Source: Erythrophleum ivorense (lineage: Eukaryota; Streptophyta; Magnoliopsida; Fabales; Fabaceae). Taken from it: 64,000 nucleotides of DNA. Shown in pieces: positions 34,454-46,245 of this stretch. The translations under genes were made by a program, and so were the position numbers. The first letter of the stretch is position 1, and each line of letters begins with the position of its first letter. The DNA is taken from NCBI GenBank assembly GCA_026724425.1, contig JAIUCV010000019.1, forward strand, positions 9,828,325 through 9,892,324, in the 5' to 3' direction. The notes below the pieces were generated by a model. That model was not told where the DNA came from and searched no databases. It was given only the letters and a program-made list of their open reading frames with translations.

Positions 34454-37345
34454 GATACGCCCTACTTCTCCCTTCATGTTGCATAACCAAGGTCTGCCCA
34501 AAACTAGAGGAAAACCCTAAGGAGAGTGGTGCACAAGAGGGAGGCAAAGAAGAGAAGAAATCAAAGGCTTAAGGTATGGAAATTTAGTAGTTTTTCATGC
34601 TCTTTCTCTTCCAAACCTCTTTTCCTTCATTCTCCTTTATTTCCTATGATTATAATGAAGTATATGGATCTGTTTCAAAGGAGAAATTGAGGGGAAAACT
34701 CGGATTTGAAGAGAGGAGCTCAAAGAACACAAGATTCAAGTGAGAAAAAGCAAGAAAATAAGGTAAATCTTGCATCCCATGGTAGCTACTCCTCCCCCTT
34801 TCTTCTCCATATTTTGACCCATGTATGTAAATGCTAGAGGGCTAGAATTTTGAGGGGAACCAAGGGTGAATTCCATGAATTTGAGGGAGGAGAGTAAGAA
34901 TATGTAAAGAAATTCAAGAAAAAGCCTTAGATTTTCAAGATAGCAAACCTAAGGTTTCATGGGTTCCCTTATAAATATGATTTAATATAATTATTCTTAG
35001 GCCTACATGAATGTTTAAATGAGTTCCTAAGATCCCTAGGAGTCTCCTCATATGCATCTTTCATGTAGAAAACAAAGCAAACTCCATGGAGGCCAAAAGG
35101 AGACATAGGCTTGGCCTAAAGGGGATGAGACACCTAGGGAGACTTTTAAATTTTTCTAAACCCATTCTTAAGTCATATATGATGAATGAAAATGAGGAGA
35201 AGCCTTAGAAAAAATTTAGGAAGCTTAGAGAATAAGGTAGTGCTTTATGTTCCATATTATGACCTAAAGAAGCAATATATAGTTAGGCTCTTGGTTTTGA
35301 TTGTGTGATGGCTCCAAGAGGCTTAAAAGGAGTCAAAAATCATATTTAAAAGGAAAGAATGGAGCCTAGAATTTACTTCATTAGGTGCAATTATAGAACC
35401 ATAATGAGGTTATAGACCAAGCTAGTGTCTAAGTAAATTGTATGGCTTAGAATTGAGTTCATGAACCTAATTGGCTTCCATAAATTGTGTCTAAGCTAAG
35501 AGAAACCATCCCCACACTTTTTTGTGTGTGTGGCCGAAAGAGGAAGCCTTGATTCAAGAAGAAAAGTGTGTAATTGTGTACAAGGTAACTCTCTCCACCT
35601 TCTCTCATGCATAGATATGTGATTATCTTATCTTAGAATGTGTGTATGTGTATTTTCAAGCCATGAAAAGTATGCTAGCATGATTTTATATGCCATAGTT
35701 TCATGATGACATATTATGTGTTTAAATGATGTTATGATGTGTGCTTGGGTTTGCATGAGTGTGGTGAGGCCAAGAACCTTTAGTCATGGTGAGGATGAGC
35801 CAAGAACCCTTAAGATTAGTTGAGACAAAGCAAATAGTCTCCCAAAAACAAGATGGGTTCCCACGGGTATGGTTAAGTCCAAGAATCTCTTAAAGAATGG
35901 ATAAGGCAAGTCCAAAATCCACAAGTAAATGGGTGAGGCCAATCCACTTGCTTGGCAAGCCTTTGTATGCTATGTATGACTTTCTCAACTGATGAAAATG
36001 CCTCTTGAATGTTTGCATATGTCAACATAACCATGCATGCGTTTATGAGACTTGTTTGCATCCATTATGTATGATTGAATGGGAGATGAGCTATTGGGAT
36101 TCTTTGAATCTCATTCCCTCCTCTCCAATGCCCTAACATGGTAGGTAGACCAAGAGAGCAAGGTAATGGAAGCCAATCACTTTGAAGATGAGAATATGAC
36201 ATCCAAGAACATGAATTTTACTACTTTAAGGCCATACAATTGGCAAATGATGTGATTAATGAATGTATATGTATTATGTTGTTATAAAAATATGTAATTA
36301 TGATAATATGTCATGTATGAATGAGAGAATATGTTATGTAGCCATTAGAATATGATTTGGGTATATGATGGCAAACTAGCTTCACTAAGGGTATTATGCA
36401 ATTATGTATAAGTATGGATGAGATGGCCAAAAAGAGATGCATAAGGGTTGGGACCATTTGGGCAATTTATATAAGTCTTAATTATGCTTTTAGACATGCC
36501 CAAGAGGTGCCAAACCCCAAGGAAATCCATTTGGACATTTTGGTATCCCTTATGGAGCTAAAATTGACCCATTTGGAACCTTACGTCACTTTTTCTCCAA
36601 ATGAGCTCTTCTTGATTTGATATTTGTTACGTAATTAGAGCTTGTTGAGAGATTTTTGGGAAGTTAAAGAACATAATTTTCAGAGTTCTACAAAATATTT
36701 GATGAATTTTCAAAGTTGCCAAATTTTCTAGTTTTGGGCACTGTTCACCTAGTCTGAAAATGAAATCTATCACATAAGGCCCAAATGATGTCTAATTGCC
36801 ACAAAATTTTATGTAGAGAAACCAGACATTCTCAGTGACTTGTGCCAAGTAGAAGAACCTCATTTGGATTTCTAGAGAGGGAGATATGAATTTTCAAAGA
36901 ATCTATTTAGTATCAAGAACTTTACCCGACTTCAATTATTGTTCGATTAAATTTTGAGATTTGGGTGTGCTTGAACTGGTATAAAGTTATTTTTTCCCTC
37001 TAGATAACATCCATAGCATTCTAGATTGGTATCATTTGCATGGATTGAATTTTTGTGAAATTCATTGAACATTTTTGAAGTTTGCTACAGAATTCTATGA
37101 TAGTACCAGTGGATAGCCTGACCTTTGGACCATTTCAAATGTTAAACGTCCTCTGTGTTAGATGTTATAGTCTGAAAATATTTTTAACAAAAAGTAGACA
37201 TGTGTATCTTTCCATAATGGCTGAGAACACATAATTTTGATTTTTTTATAATTAGTTATGATTTTCCAAATTTTGTGATAGAAATGTGGAAAATCTAGCC
37301 GAAAATATGTATGTATATTTTAAGCTTCCTTTTAAGTTCCATGAG

Positions 37346-37350
37346 TTGTA
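37346..37350. repeat. Target duplication TTGTA (left)
   Basis: TTGTA is repeated at 38906-38910 around the Copia solo LTR. The intact sequence, ATGAGTTGTAGGCCAC, is seen in the 3' LTR near 47375. Confidence 0.95.
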
Positions 37351-38244
37351 TGTTGGAGATTGTGCCCTAGGCCAATCATTTGTAAACATTGTGCTTCATT
37401 AAGAATAAATTTTTTTTTGTTACAATTATTATATTTGCATGTTTCTATAATAATTATATCCTTGGATAAATTATATTCGTTATCCTAAATATCCCTAGTC
37501 GATCATCATTGTGGGAATAATGATGAATTAAGACGAGTATGATTTTAATTGATGGTTATGTGTTAATCATGTATAGAGATACAAATCAAAATCATAGGCG
37601 CCTGTTGGGAACAGGGTGCTGGATCAACCTGTCATGAGGTAGCTTCATAGATTAGGTCATAAGCGTACCTCATATATAACTGTGTCACTAATCCCTTATA
37701 CCTGAGATCATCATAGATTCCAACATGAAGGAAACTGTGCTTTGGCATTGTCAAAAGTCACCTTTGACCGGGTGATCATAAAGGCTATTGTCGGGCATAG
37801 TGGATTCCATGTAGGGGATGATGAGTGGTCAAGATGGAATTTATGAGTGAGACTGAGAAATGCATGGCCATGCTTGGATGGAAGAGTTTTTCCATTCGTT
37901 CTGTCAGTCTACACGTAAATCGAGAAACTAATGATCGAGTAAGATAAGGATAAAAATTTCATGCCTCATGCTCAATCAAGATATCGTGTGATAAAAGGGA
38001 TGTGATAGGGTTATATGATAGGCTGTATCAGATCACTAAACCCTATGTGATTTGGGTAGTCACTATATCTTGCTAGAAGCCACTGGTGACTTGTGGGTGC
38101 AATAATGTTGTTGGCTCACTGCCAATATCATATAGGCCTACAGGGTCGCACACAAGAACGAATCTACTTGAACAAGAATGTCCAAATTCATTGAATCTAG
38201 AACTGTGTCTAAATTCGATGAATGTTACGCTTAATTAGGGTGAG

Positions 38245-38395
38245 ATAATTATATATATAATATGTTATATATATGTAATTAATTCAGAATATATATTTGA
38301 TATATATATAATATATAGAAATTTGAAATATATATATATTTATATTTGATATAAATATATATGCTTTATATATATTTCAATATATATATTTATTC
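38245..38395. repeat. TA-rich low-complexity tract
   Basis: About 150 bp of near-continuous ATAT/TATA words in the upstream part of the Copia solo LTR. Confidence 0.85.
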
Positions 38396-38517
38396 ATAAA
38401 TGAATTAGTTCAAATTGAATTTATGAGATAAATTCAAATTTTAACTAATTTTTTTAAGATTAATTTGGATTAATTTAGATAATGTATTTAAATTAATTAA
38501 TTTAATCTAAATATACC

Positions 38518-38527
38518 TCTATAAAAG
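38518..38527 (+). promoter_or_regulatory. TATA box of Copia solo LTR
   Basis: TCTATAAAAG is a close match to the plant TATA box, with AGGAGAGG and a probable start site ~30 bp downstream near AGGGTTTAAAAACAC. Confidence 0.75.
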
Positions 38528-39133
38528 GAGAGGTAGGCTAGGGTTTAAAAACACACAAAAGGGGTCAGATTTCAAGAACCCTAAGCCATCACCCTAGAGA
38601 GAGAAAGAGCGGCCATACACCTAGAGAGAGAAAGTGTACGAATACTTAGAGAGAGAAGATCGTCTTCTCTTCAATTCGCGTACGGACGTGGTGAACAAAG
38701 GTACTAGCACGCCTCTTAAGTTGCCAGATCGTTCGTGTGGATACCAGTAGAGGGGATTGCGCATAGACGTCAGTTCCAGAGATCTGAAAAGAGAAAGCAC
38801 ACCGTAAAGGTAATAACTTATCTCATACTCAGTTTAATCAAGTTGATGGATCCATGGAAGAAACGAATTAAAAAATTCCGCTGCGTGTACAGTTCATTTC
38901 TTCCATTGTAGGCCACTTTTCATGATGCAAATGAGTTGTACTCATGTAATTAAATATGAGAATGTGATGTATGAGCTCATATGGCCCTCGGAACTCGAAA
39001 TGAAATTTTCATACATGACGTAACACAAAAATATTCATTATTTTTATGCTATTTTCATAATTCTTCCATGAGATGTACAATGAGAAGTATAGAGATAACA
39101 TGAAATGAGCTAGAAATTATGATATTACATTTA

Positions 39134-39146
39134 TTGGTATCAGAGC
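39134..39146 (+). promoter_or_regulatory. Primer binding site (tRNA-iMet)
   Basis: TTGGTATCAGAGC lies 4 bp after the 5' LTR end. It is the standard plant site complementary to the 3' end of initiator methionine tRNA, priming minus-strand synthesis. Confidence 0.95.
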
Positions 39147-42100
39147 ATTGTTCCAGGCTCTCTCAGATTGGATGTAGCAATAAGACTATGTAAAAGGCTT
39201 GAATAGATAGGTAGAGCCTTCTATGAGATATTGTGGGTGTGTGAAAGTAGCTTATGGCTTTACTCATGATAAGTAAGTTATAGAATGGTCTTGGAGTAGT
39301 TAGTGGACACTAGGAAAAAGTGGCCTCTAGAGTAGCTTGAGTAAAGCTAAGCTTGAAGAGCTGAGTGATCCGATGGCTAGAGCTTAATGAGATGTGATAG
39401 CTCACCAGGATCAGTGGCAAGCCCTAGATATAAACGATGAAAAATGATCTCATTGATAGGAAAAGGCTTGTTAGAGAGAGTATGTGAGGCCTAATTCTCC
39501 TTGGTAGCCATACTCAGGCCATTCTGAGATGTTCTACTTAATGCAGAGACAAGTAATGATGCAACATGGTATAAGATGAGCCTACGACTACACAAGATCA
39601 GTTTAGAGGGAAAATGAGAAGAGAGTTATCCTCTAACCACAACACATAAATGTCTAGATAAGTTTCAGAGCCGAAAAGGCTAATTCCCTTGGGCCAAAGG
39701 TTAAGTACAAGCCACACCCTAGAGCCTTGACAGCCTAGAGGTAATAGCCAGTCGTGTATGAATGAAGTAAGAGGTAGAATCCTCTAGCTTGATGATGGGC
39801 TAGATATAGAGGTAATAAGGGTCAGGTTGGTAGCTAAAGATGAAAATCTCAATCCCTAAAAAAGTAAGCCAATTAGAGGCCTTTAGCTACTGCCAATTAG
39901 TTGCTTAGCCATGGCTAATTATTCCATGGAGCAGCGAGGTAATCTAGAGAGTTCCTCGTCGCGGCCAATACTCAGACAGGAAAACTAGGGTGAATCCAAG
40001 GCTGATTAGCTGCAGTGAATGATATGTTAGCCATGGCGAATGATAGTTTGAATGCCTTGTTGGTCATATTCAGGCCAATTTGAGGAATGAACTAATAAGG
40101 GATCAGTCGATCCATATAGAGTGGGAACCCCTAGTATAAGTAGGGAAAAGAAGTAATGAATAGTTACAGAAGATTAGTAAGAAATCCGTGGGCCAAGTAG
40201 TTGAAACTGAGGAAAGAGCTCAACACAGAGGAAGTTAGACATAGGGATAATGAGGTAGTTGAGATCCACCTATGAGGCGTTGACTCCAACCTAGAGTGTA
40301 AGACACTGAATGATAGACTGTTAGTGTAGCCTCGAAATAACATAAGATAAGACTACTAGCAATGAGGCACATAGTGAGTGCCCTAGAAAGGTATACCTTA
40401 TAGGTAACCCCTACAGGTAAGTATGAGTAGCCTAGTAACAGAGGCTCGAAAAAGAATAAGGATAGTTATTAAGCTACAGGTCCAATGAGATGACTAGCTC
40501 AAGCTGAGCATAAGCTAAAGCCTAAGGAAGATGACCAATAGCATCATTCCAGGTGAGATATGTAAATGAAAGGCTCAGTGAAAGTTCTCCTGGATTGAGA
40601 AACAAAAGATAAGACATTCTAAATCAGGGAAACCACCCAGTAGTGATTAGAAAATTCCCCTAGATAGACCCCCTTAAGTCGTAAAGTATAGTAATAAAGG
40701 AGCGAGCAAAAGCTGAGAAACTAACTACAAAAAAGATGCCCTCGCTTTAATCATGATTAGATGAGTAAACTGAGCCAGAGAGGTAAATAGATAGGGGTCC
40801 AATAGTTAGTTAGAAGAGCTCCCTAATATGAGAATAATATAGGGTTAAGGCACGTGTGTGATTAGAGCACCCAGTGGAGCATAAGTTTTTAGTAAGGTAA
40901 AATCTAGACAGTGAAAGTATGTATCCTAGATTAGGTTAGTAAAACCCTAGAATAGTATACTATGCTCCTAGGGATGAGGCTAAAGAGGTTAAATAGAGAG
41001 AAAGCCTAGCTCTGATATGAAGGTAGAAATAAGTTGAGATAGTCAGTTAGTGCCTTAGTACCCTCAGGGAAGCTCGAGGGAGCTAGAGACTACCTAAGAA
41101 GGCAAGCCTCGTGTTATGTAAAGAAAGAGTGTAAGCCGAGAGCACCATAGAATGAAGTACTTGGGATTATATGAAATAAAATCCTTCTTACCAAGGGATG
41201 GTCTAGCTAAGAGTAGAATAAGAGTATGAGCAAAAAGTAGACCCCCTTAATGTTATAGAGAGTGAATAAGTAGAGGAACCCCAGGAAAAATGCAGGTGCC
41301 CTTGAGCGTAAAGAAACCTGAACTAGCAACAAAAATAGCCAGTAATAGAACATCCTTTATCTAAGTAAGATGATAAGGAAAGTAGAAAGAGAAGATATGA
41401 TAGTGTTCAAGTCGAGGACATATTAGATTGAGAATAAATATTCAGTTAATGTGCTTGAGTACTTAAGAAAGCACATCTGTCCTTGGCATTGACGCCCTTC
41501 TAGCATGATAGCTCCCGAAGTAAAAATAGCCGAGCAATATAGAGAGATCTCAGGATGAAATAAAGAAAGAATCCTATTTGCCCTGAGCACTCTACGAGAA
41601 TAAGGCAGATAGAGAAAAGTAAGAGAGGGATACTTTAGATTATTAGAAAACTTGTAATACACAGGCAATAGTGGCTTTAAGCTCAGTTATGAGGCGCTCG
41701 TGTATTAGTGTTTGATGTTATGGTTTGCTTGCAACAATAGTTACATGATATTAGTCCTAATAAACCTAATAGTAATGTAACTTGAGTGCGTAGCAAATGA
41801 TGATATCAATCACCAAAGTGTCTTGATAATTGAAAGGTATCCTAGTTAGTTAAAAAATGAGATGAGTCAGAAAAGAAAGCATGCAAAAAGGGATCCCTAG
41901 TAGAGAATGTTCAGATTTAGTATGTATAGCCTGAGTCCTTTATAGTATATGTAAATAAAATGAATAAGGACCAATGCATAGCCTCTCTCCTATCAGATAT
42001 GTTAACCACACTCAGAGTGTGAGATGCCCTAGTGTCAAAGCACTTAAAAGCAGAACATAGGAATAGTTAGTAACTGTAGGATATGAGAGGAAGATTAAAA

Positions 42101-42649
42101 TGAGTACACGTAAAGTAAGTAAGTCAATAGAGTAAGAAAAGAAAGCCCTAACAAAAAAGGGCTGAAGTGGGAATCTGAAGATCTCATGAGGAGTGATAAA
42201 CAAAAAAAAAAATCCTCATGAATATTAGTATGATGGGATCCTAGAGAATTAGATGACATAGAACCCACTTCACACAAAAACCACGATGTACCTCTGAGTT
42301 TAGCCTCAACTATTATGAGTGATGGTTACCGGACTTGATGAGCATGTATTTTTTACTATCAGATACAGTGATCTTAGGCTTTGACATCTTAGAATTAGAT
42401 GACACCAGAGATGGATCGCAGTAGATCCTAGTATAGCTCAACGGGTTGTAGTAGACCTTAGTAGGGCTCTAAGAGGTCGCTGTAGACCCAGGGGTCACAA
42501 TAAATCCCACAGAGTTACAAAGAGCCCTAGCCACAATATGATAGTTCTCTGATGAGATGACGGCTTGAGATAGTTTTTATAGAGCAGTTAGTCTCAGAGA
42601 CTAGTACAATTTTAGTTAGCTTTCATCTCAGAGACTAGAGACCTCCTGA

Positions 42650-42895
42650 GTCTGGTAGACTATTGCCACAAAGATATGAAGGCTTTACTCAAATAGTTAG
42701 ACCATTGACTAGCTCTCTTTAAAGATGAACATAGTGTATGGGATAAGGAAAGCAAGAAATTAGCTTTCTAGAGTTAGAGCCAGATGAACCACTACCCAGT
42801 AGATATTGGCCCTGACCGAGGGATAGAGAGATTTCTCCCCACATGCTAGCTTATGTATTCAGAAAGGGGTCAGGTGTAGTTTTACATAAGGTAAG
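42650..42895 (+). pseudogene. Reverse transcriptase-RNase H remnant
   Basis: Short translated pieces in two frames line up in the order expected for gypsy pol: SLVDYC, then YEGFTQIVRPLTSSL (from 42675), then ILALTEG followed by a stop and RDFS (from 42803), then RKGSGVVLHKV (from 42861). These correspond to the thumb-side end of reverse transcriptase and the start of RNase H. At least one stop and two frame changes separate them. Together they are convincing; each alone would not be. Confidence 0.65.
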
Positions 42896-43529
42896 CGGTA
42901 CAATATGTCTCCAGTGAGTAAAACTATGAGAATATTTAGTATCCTACCAGAGCTCAATAGTAGTCAGTGGTAATCACTCTTCGGTGCTAGTATGAGACAT
43001 GCATGTTAGGCTTATCAGTATTGAGGTAAGAGACTATAAAATGTCACTATAAGTGAGCAAAGAAAGTGAGAAAAAGTCTCAACCTACAAAGACAGAAGTA
43101 GTAGTAAATAGAGAAGCGAGGATCATTGAAAGTTAAAACTCCTCAAAGGAGTTGTAATCCCAGTAAGTAATTAAGATGTGGGGCCTATGAAAGAAAGAAA
43201 TATGAATTGTAATCATGGGATGAGCTAGTAAGAAAGAACACAAAGATAAGCAGTGGACGATACATTTAAATAAGTAAATAGACGGACAGAAACCTCCGAT
43301 GGTGGTAATGATCAGAAAAGATGATGAGATGTTATGAGAAGCCATTGAGAGAGGATATGAGAGATATAATATGAAATAAGTTACCTCCCAAGATATGTAA
43401 ATGAGTCCACTAAAAGAAACATTAATCCCTATGAACGGGTTAACATTAACCCAATATGATTTGTAAGCTCTCCCAGGATAGGCCTCCAGAGTTAAAAATT
43501 TCTTTTCCTTATGAAAAGAATTAGCTAGT

Positions 43530-43575
43530 ATATTATAGAAATAGAGCTCTCATATATTATAGAAATAGAGCTCTC
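43530..43575 (+). repeat. 24-bp tandem duplication
   Basis: TATTATAGAAATAGAGCTCT occurs at 43530 and again 24 bp later, a small local duplication in the decayed interior. Confidence 0.9.
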
Positions 43576-43740
43576 ATTAAGAGCTAGTATGAAAATTCCC
43601 TAGTTGAGAGAAAATTCAAAAAAATGAAATCGCTGAGAAAGCGTATAGAGCTAAGAAGAAGAAAAAGAAAAGAGTAGTTAGCCAGAAAAGAAAAGAGTAA
43701 GAGGAAAGCATATCCTAAATTTTGAGGATGAAATTTATTT

Positions 43741-43753
43741 AAGGGGAGAGAAA
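43741..43753 (+). promoter_or_regulatory. Polypurine tract
   Basis: AAGGGGAGAGAAA lies directly before the 3' LTR start TGCAACATCC. It primes plus-strand synthesis. Confidence 0.93.
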
Positions 43754-44345
43754 TGCAACATCCGGTTTTCTAAAAACAAGAGAAAACATGAGAAACGTAA
43801 CGTACGATTTCTCCGTTAACGGACAAAACTCATCAGATACAAAAGGAAGTCCCCAAAATGAGATAGTTAAGGTCCCACAAATTTTGGGAAGCATTGTAGA
43901 CTCCTAAAAATGAGAATCCCAAGCTTAGAAGGAAAGAAAAATAGAGTTAGAATGAAAAAATAATTTCTTACGAAAAACTTACGAAACATAATGGTATTTT
44001 CGTAATTTTGAGCAAATTTTGGAATTCACATAGGAGGGATTTTTAAATGAAAGTATTGAGTTTCCCAGGGTTCTCAAAGGCCCTAAAAACCATGGGAAGG
44101 CCCGGGACAGCTAAAGCCCCTCCGGTGGACGTTTTCTAATGTTGGTGTGCCCGAACTTTGACAAATTCGTTCAGGAAGGTTTAGCCTCCAATTTGAGTGA
44201 TTCCAAAGGTATATTACTAAATTGGGAACCTAAATTTTATAATGGAAAAGATGGTTCTAAAAAAGGAGCTAAAACAAAGGAGAAACAAAAATGCCAAAAA
44301 CGAAGGGCAAAATGGAAATTTTTAAAAAGTGTAACTTCCCCCCAC

Positions 44346-44355
44346 CTATATATAT
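44346..44355 (+). promoter_or_regulatory. TATA box of 3' LTR
   Basis: CTATATATAT lies in the same context as 34444, followed by GGTACGCCC and the leader. Confidence 0.6.
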
Positions 44356-45955
44356 GGTACGCCCTTCTTCTCCCTTCATGTTTCATGAACAAGTTCTGCC
44401 CAAAACCAAGGGAAAACCCTAGGGAGAGTGGTGCACAAGAGGGAGGCAAAGAGGAGGAGAAATCAAAGGCTTAAGGTATGGAAATTTAGTAGTTTTTCAT
44501 GCTCTTTCTCTTCCAAACCTCTTTTCCTTCATTCTCCTTTATTTCCTATGATTATAATGAAGTATACAAATTTATTTTAAAGGAGAAATTGAGGAAAAAA
44601 TTCGGATTTGAAGATAGGAGCTCAAAGAACACAAGATTCAAGTGAGAAAAAGTAAGAAAATAAGGTAAATCTTGCATCCCGTGGTAACTACTCCTCACCC
44701 CTTCTTCTCCATATTTTGCCTCATGTATATAGATGCTAAAGGGCTGGAATTTTGAGGGGAACCAAGGGTGAATTCCATGAATTTGAGGGAAGAGAGTAAG
44801 AATATGCAAAGAAATTCAAGAAAAAGCTATGGATTTTCAAGGTAGCAAACCTAGGGTTTCATGGATTTCTTTGAAAATCTGATTTGATATAATTATTCCT
44901 TGGCCTAAATGAATGTTTAAATGAGTTCCTAAGATCCCTAGGAGTCTCCCTATATGCATCTTCCATGTAGAAAACAAAGAAAACTTTATGGAGGCCAAAA
45001 GGAGACATAAGCTCGGCCTAAAGGGGATGAGACACCTAGGGAGAGTTTTAAATTTTTCTAAACCCATTCTTGAGCATATATGATGAATGAAAATGAAGAG
45101 AGGCCTTGGAAAAAATTTAGGAAGCTTAGAGAATGAGTTAGTGCTTTATGTTCCATATTATGACCTAAAGAAGTAACATATAGTTAGGCTCTTGGTTTTG
45201 ATTGTGTGATAACTCCAAGAGGCTTAAAAGGAGTCAATAATCATATTTGAAAGGAAAGAATGGAGCCTAGAATTTATTTCAAAAGTGTTTCTTCATTAGG
45301 TGCAATTATGGAACTATAATGAAGTTATAGACCAAGCTAGTGTCTAAGCAAATTGTATGGCCTTAGAATTAAGTTCATAAACCTAATTGGCTTCCATAAA
45401 TTGTGTCTAAGCCAAGAGAAACCATCCCCACACTTTTGTGTATGTGTGGCTGAAAGAGTGAGCCTTGATTCAAGAAGAAAAGTGTGTGATTATGTACAAG
45501 GTAGCTCTCTCCACCTTCTCTCATGCATAAATGTGTGCTTATCTTATCTTAGAATGTGTGTATGTGTATTTTCAAGTCATGAAAAGTATGCTAGCATGAT
45601 TTTATACGCCATAATTTCATGATGACATATTATATGTTTAAATGATGTTATGATGTGTGCTTGGGTTTGCATAAGTGTAGTGAGGCCAAGAACCTTTAGT
45701 CATGGTAAGGATGAGCTAAGAACCTTTAAGATTGATTGAGATAAAGCAAAGAGTCTCCCAAAAGCAAGATGGGCTCCTAAAAGTATGGTTGAGTCCAAGA
45801 ATCTCTTAAAGAATGGGTGAGACCAATCCACTTGCTTGGCAAGCCTTTGTATGCTATGTACGACTTTCTCAAATGATGAAAATGTCTCTTGAATGTTTGC
45901 ACATGTCAACATAACCATACATGCATTTTATGAGGCTTGTTTGCATCCATTATGT

Positions 45956-46245
45956 ATGATTGAATGGGAGATGAGCTATTGAGATTCTTTGAATCTCACT
46001 CCCTCCTCTCCAATGTCCTAACATGCTAGGTGGACCAAGAGAGCAAGGTAATAGAAGCCAATCACCTTGAAGATGAGAGTATGACATCCAAGATGAGAGT
46101 ATGATTGAATGGGAGATGAGTTATTGGGATTTTTTGCATCTCATCCCCTCCTCTTCAATGTCCTAACATGTTAGGTGGACCAAGAAAGCAAGGTAATAGA
46201 AGCCAATCACCTTGAAGATGAGAATATAACATCCAAGAACATGAA
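45956..46245 (+). repeat. 145-bp tandem duplication in 3' LTR
   Basis: The block beginning ATGATTGAATGGGAGATGAG starts at 45956 and again at 46101. It includes the hairpin and the GCTAGGTGGACCAAGA block. The 5' LTR has only one copy, so the duplication arose after or during insertion. Confidence 0.9.

Larger units (their letters stand above)
37351..38905 (+). mobile_element. Copia-type solo LTR
   Basis: A 1,555-bp LTR runs from TGTTGGAGATTGTGCC to TTCATTTCTTCCA and is flanked by perfect TTGTA duplications. The start, and the end containing CCGCTGCGTGTACAG, match those I know from plant Ty1/copia LTRs. It has a clear TATA box followed by a leader with GAGAGA-type repeats. There is no interior, so it is a solo LTR. 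It sits near the 3' end of the 5' LTR and is younger than that element. Confidence 0.92.
33852..39129 (+). mobile_element. 5' LTR of complete element
   Basis: It starts TGTAACATCC and ends GATATTACA. Without the Copia insert and its duplicated 5 bp it is about 3,718 bp. It has a TATA box (34444-34453), a purine-rich leader (34500-34580) with donor-like AAGGTATGG, the repeat module (35760-35945), a hairpin (36096-36112), and a 3' part rich in words shared with all other copies. It serves as promoter and terminator of the element. Confidence 0.95.
39147..43738 (+). pseudogene. Decayed internal region of complete element
   Basis: About 4.6 kb lies between the primer site and the polypurine tract. 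No frame exceeds 81 codons and TAG triplets are very common. Most of it gives no recognisable protein. Near 42650-42895 the reverse transcriptase-RNase H junction can be read in pieces. Just before the polypurine tract the words read FEDEIYLRGE, like the last codons known from chromovirus pol. No integrase core is seen between 42900 and 43738, so that part appears deleted. Gag and protease are not recognisable. Confidence 0.7.

Noticed and set aside
34356..34547. Minus-strand frame shared with 44237-44449
   Set aside because: The match is expected because both lie in the two LTRs of one element; the frame runs antisense over the promoter.
39905..39918. TTAGCCATGGCTAA palindrome in the decayed interior
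   Set aside because: It is a single perfect palindrome with only a partial relative near 40035; too little to call a site.
42366..42420. VILGFDILELDD-like words as a protease active region
   Set aside because: They lie only ~0.3 kb before the reverse transcriptase end, too close for a protease in the normal order, and no other protease motif is near; probably chance.
39147..43738. Interpreting the interior as a purely non-coding LARD domain
   Set aside because: Pieces of reverse transcriptase and RNase H near 42650-42895 and a pol-like ending before the polypurine tract show that it descends from coding sequence.
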